In this document: positions 63,670 through 64,000 of the stretch, in pieces | Numbering within the stretch: position 1 is the first letter of the stretch | Layout: each line of letters begins with the position of its first letter | NCBI GenBank assembly: GCA_017618015.1 | Contig: JAFZVC010000061.1 | Coordinates: 23,685 to 87,684, forward strand | Direction of reading: 5' to 3' | Source: Spirochaetaceae bacterium | Lineage (GTDB): Bacteria > Spirochaetota > Spirochaetia > Treponematales > Treponemataceae | DNA length: 64,000 nucleotides | Made by a program: the position numbers and the translations under genes | The notes under the pieces: generated by a model | What the model saw: only the letters and a program-made list of their open reading frames with translations | Database searches by the model: none | What the model was told of the DNA's origin: nothing

Positions 63670-63797
63670 GCGCTCATGGATGTGCGCAAAAACTGTGAGT
63701 TTGTGAGCAACGAAGTTGCGTCAAACTCGGTAAGTTTGTGCAGCAAGGACGCTGCACAAACAACGCGACAGGGGGTGTAACAGTCGCGCTTGCGCGA
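63670..63797. repeat. Second palindrome array, after the LRR gene
   Basis: Consecutive hairpins: GCGC...GCGC with inner CAT/ATG (63670-63687), GAGTTTG/CAAACTC (63697-63728) enclosing GCAAC/GTTGC, a perfect 11-bp stem GTTTGTGCAGC/GCTGCACAAAC (63734-63761) and TCGCGC/GCGCGA (63784-63797). Stems differ but layout and short loops match the array at 13729-13809. The gap to the IS end (63798-63860) shows only weak self-complementarity. Confidence 0.7.
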
Positions 63798-63860
63798 GCC
63801 ACTGGAGCGAGTGAAAAAAGTGAACGAGTGAAGCGGCTGACCGTTAGGGAACTGTGAAAC

Positions 63861-63885
63861 TGAACTGAACCCATTTTATTGGACA
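63861..63885 (-). mobile_element. Terminal inverted repeat of an IS150-like element
   Basis: From 63861 the sequence reads TGAACTGAACCC then ATTTTATTGGACA, closely resembling the ends of the IS150 group of IS3-family elements (TGTACTGCACCC, ATTTTGTTGGAC). It lies 3 bases beyond the stop of the transposase fragment, as expected for the right end. The element continues past the window. Confidence 0.75.
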
Positions 63886-63888
63886 TTA

Positions 63889-64000
63889 TTATGCTACCAT
63901 ACTTTGTAGCCGGACTTCAAACGGAGTCCGATAGTCCAAAACACTTGAGTCACGCTCATAATTGAAATAATGAATGTAAGACTCAAGCTGCTCGAAGAAA
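63889..64000 (-). CDS. IS3-family transposase (OrfB), C-terminal part only
   Basis: The last 37 codons read on the minus strand include FEQLESYIHYFNYERDS and LDYRTPFEVR, the C-terminal end of the IS3-type integrase domain (usually YIxYYNxxR...LGYxSPxEY). The rest lies outside the window. The two consecutive TAA stops are followed by the element's terminal repeat. It may be intact beyond the edge. Confidence 0.82.
   Translation of the reverse strand, partial: FFEQLESYIHYFNYERDSSVLDYRTPFEVRLQSMVA

Overview
The window looks like chromosome of a host-associated Treponema (Spirochaetota). The evidence is a spirochaete-type CheA/CheW-CheR-like/CheX/CheY cluster, an mgl sugar-uptake operon, treponemal-style lipoproteins and outer-membrane proteins, and a BspA/TpLRR-type leucine-rich-repeat protein. 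The species cannot be resolved by reading. No phage or plasmid backbone is visible. The only clear mobile DNA is the end of an IS3-family (IS150-like) element at the right edge.

Layout. 1-3.2 kb: tail of a hypothetical protein, argH, and a LacI-type regulator divergent from mglBAC (3.4-8.1 kb), whose permease has an unusual coiled-coil N-terminal extension. 8.2-13.2 kb: a methyltransferase, a CDF metal exporter and feoA-feoA-feoB iron uptake. 13.2-16.1 kb: a truncated HD-GYP protein, an array of palindromes, three copies of a 15-bp palindrome, then a lipoprotein and an outer-membrane protein. 16.2-18.1 kb: glutathione peroxidase, an OhrR-like regulator and a ZIP transporter. 18.1-28.7 kb: chemotaxis system one (STAS-cheA-cheR-cheB-cheY, divergent cheW, then parA-like, soluble MCP-like and cheD, plus a membrane MCP).

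28.7-34.7 kb: rpsP-khpA-rimM-trmD-rplS, running into FliK-like and FlhB-C-like genes, an HD-GYP gene, yraN and two small conserved genes. 34.7-38.8 kb: tandem membrane EAL-domain paralogues. 38.9-42.8 kb: an SPFH, zinc-ribbon and TPM three-gene unit resembling Bacillus ydjI-ydjG-ydjH without pspA. 42.9-50.5 kb: a tight minus-strand six-gene operon (two predicted outer-membrane proteins, a lipoprotein, PPK1, an ATP-grasp ligase and a serine-hydrolase-like membrane protein that has lost its nucleophile). 50.7-55.5 kb: chemotaxis system two (cheA, cheW-cheR-like fusion, cheX, cheY). 55.6-58.3 kb: a winged-helix regulator, tRNA-Val, efp and epmA. 58.5-63.7 kb: a 1723-residue secreted LRR protein carrying an embedded metzincin-type zinc motif. 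63.7-64 kb: a second palindrome array and the IS end.

Best leads: the shared C-terminal G-[DE]-I-T-[FW]-F motif on CheD and the neighbouring soluble MCP-like protein beside a ParA-type ATPase; the PPK1/ATP-grasp/pseudo-hydrolase operon; the LRR-metzincin protein; the PspA-less SPFH/TPM unit; the intergenic palindrome arrays; and several genes that appear to be expressed from leaderless mRNAs.
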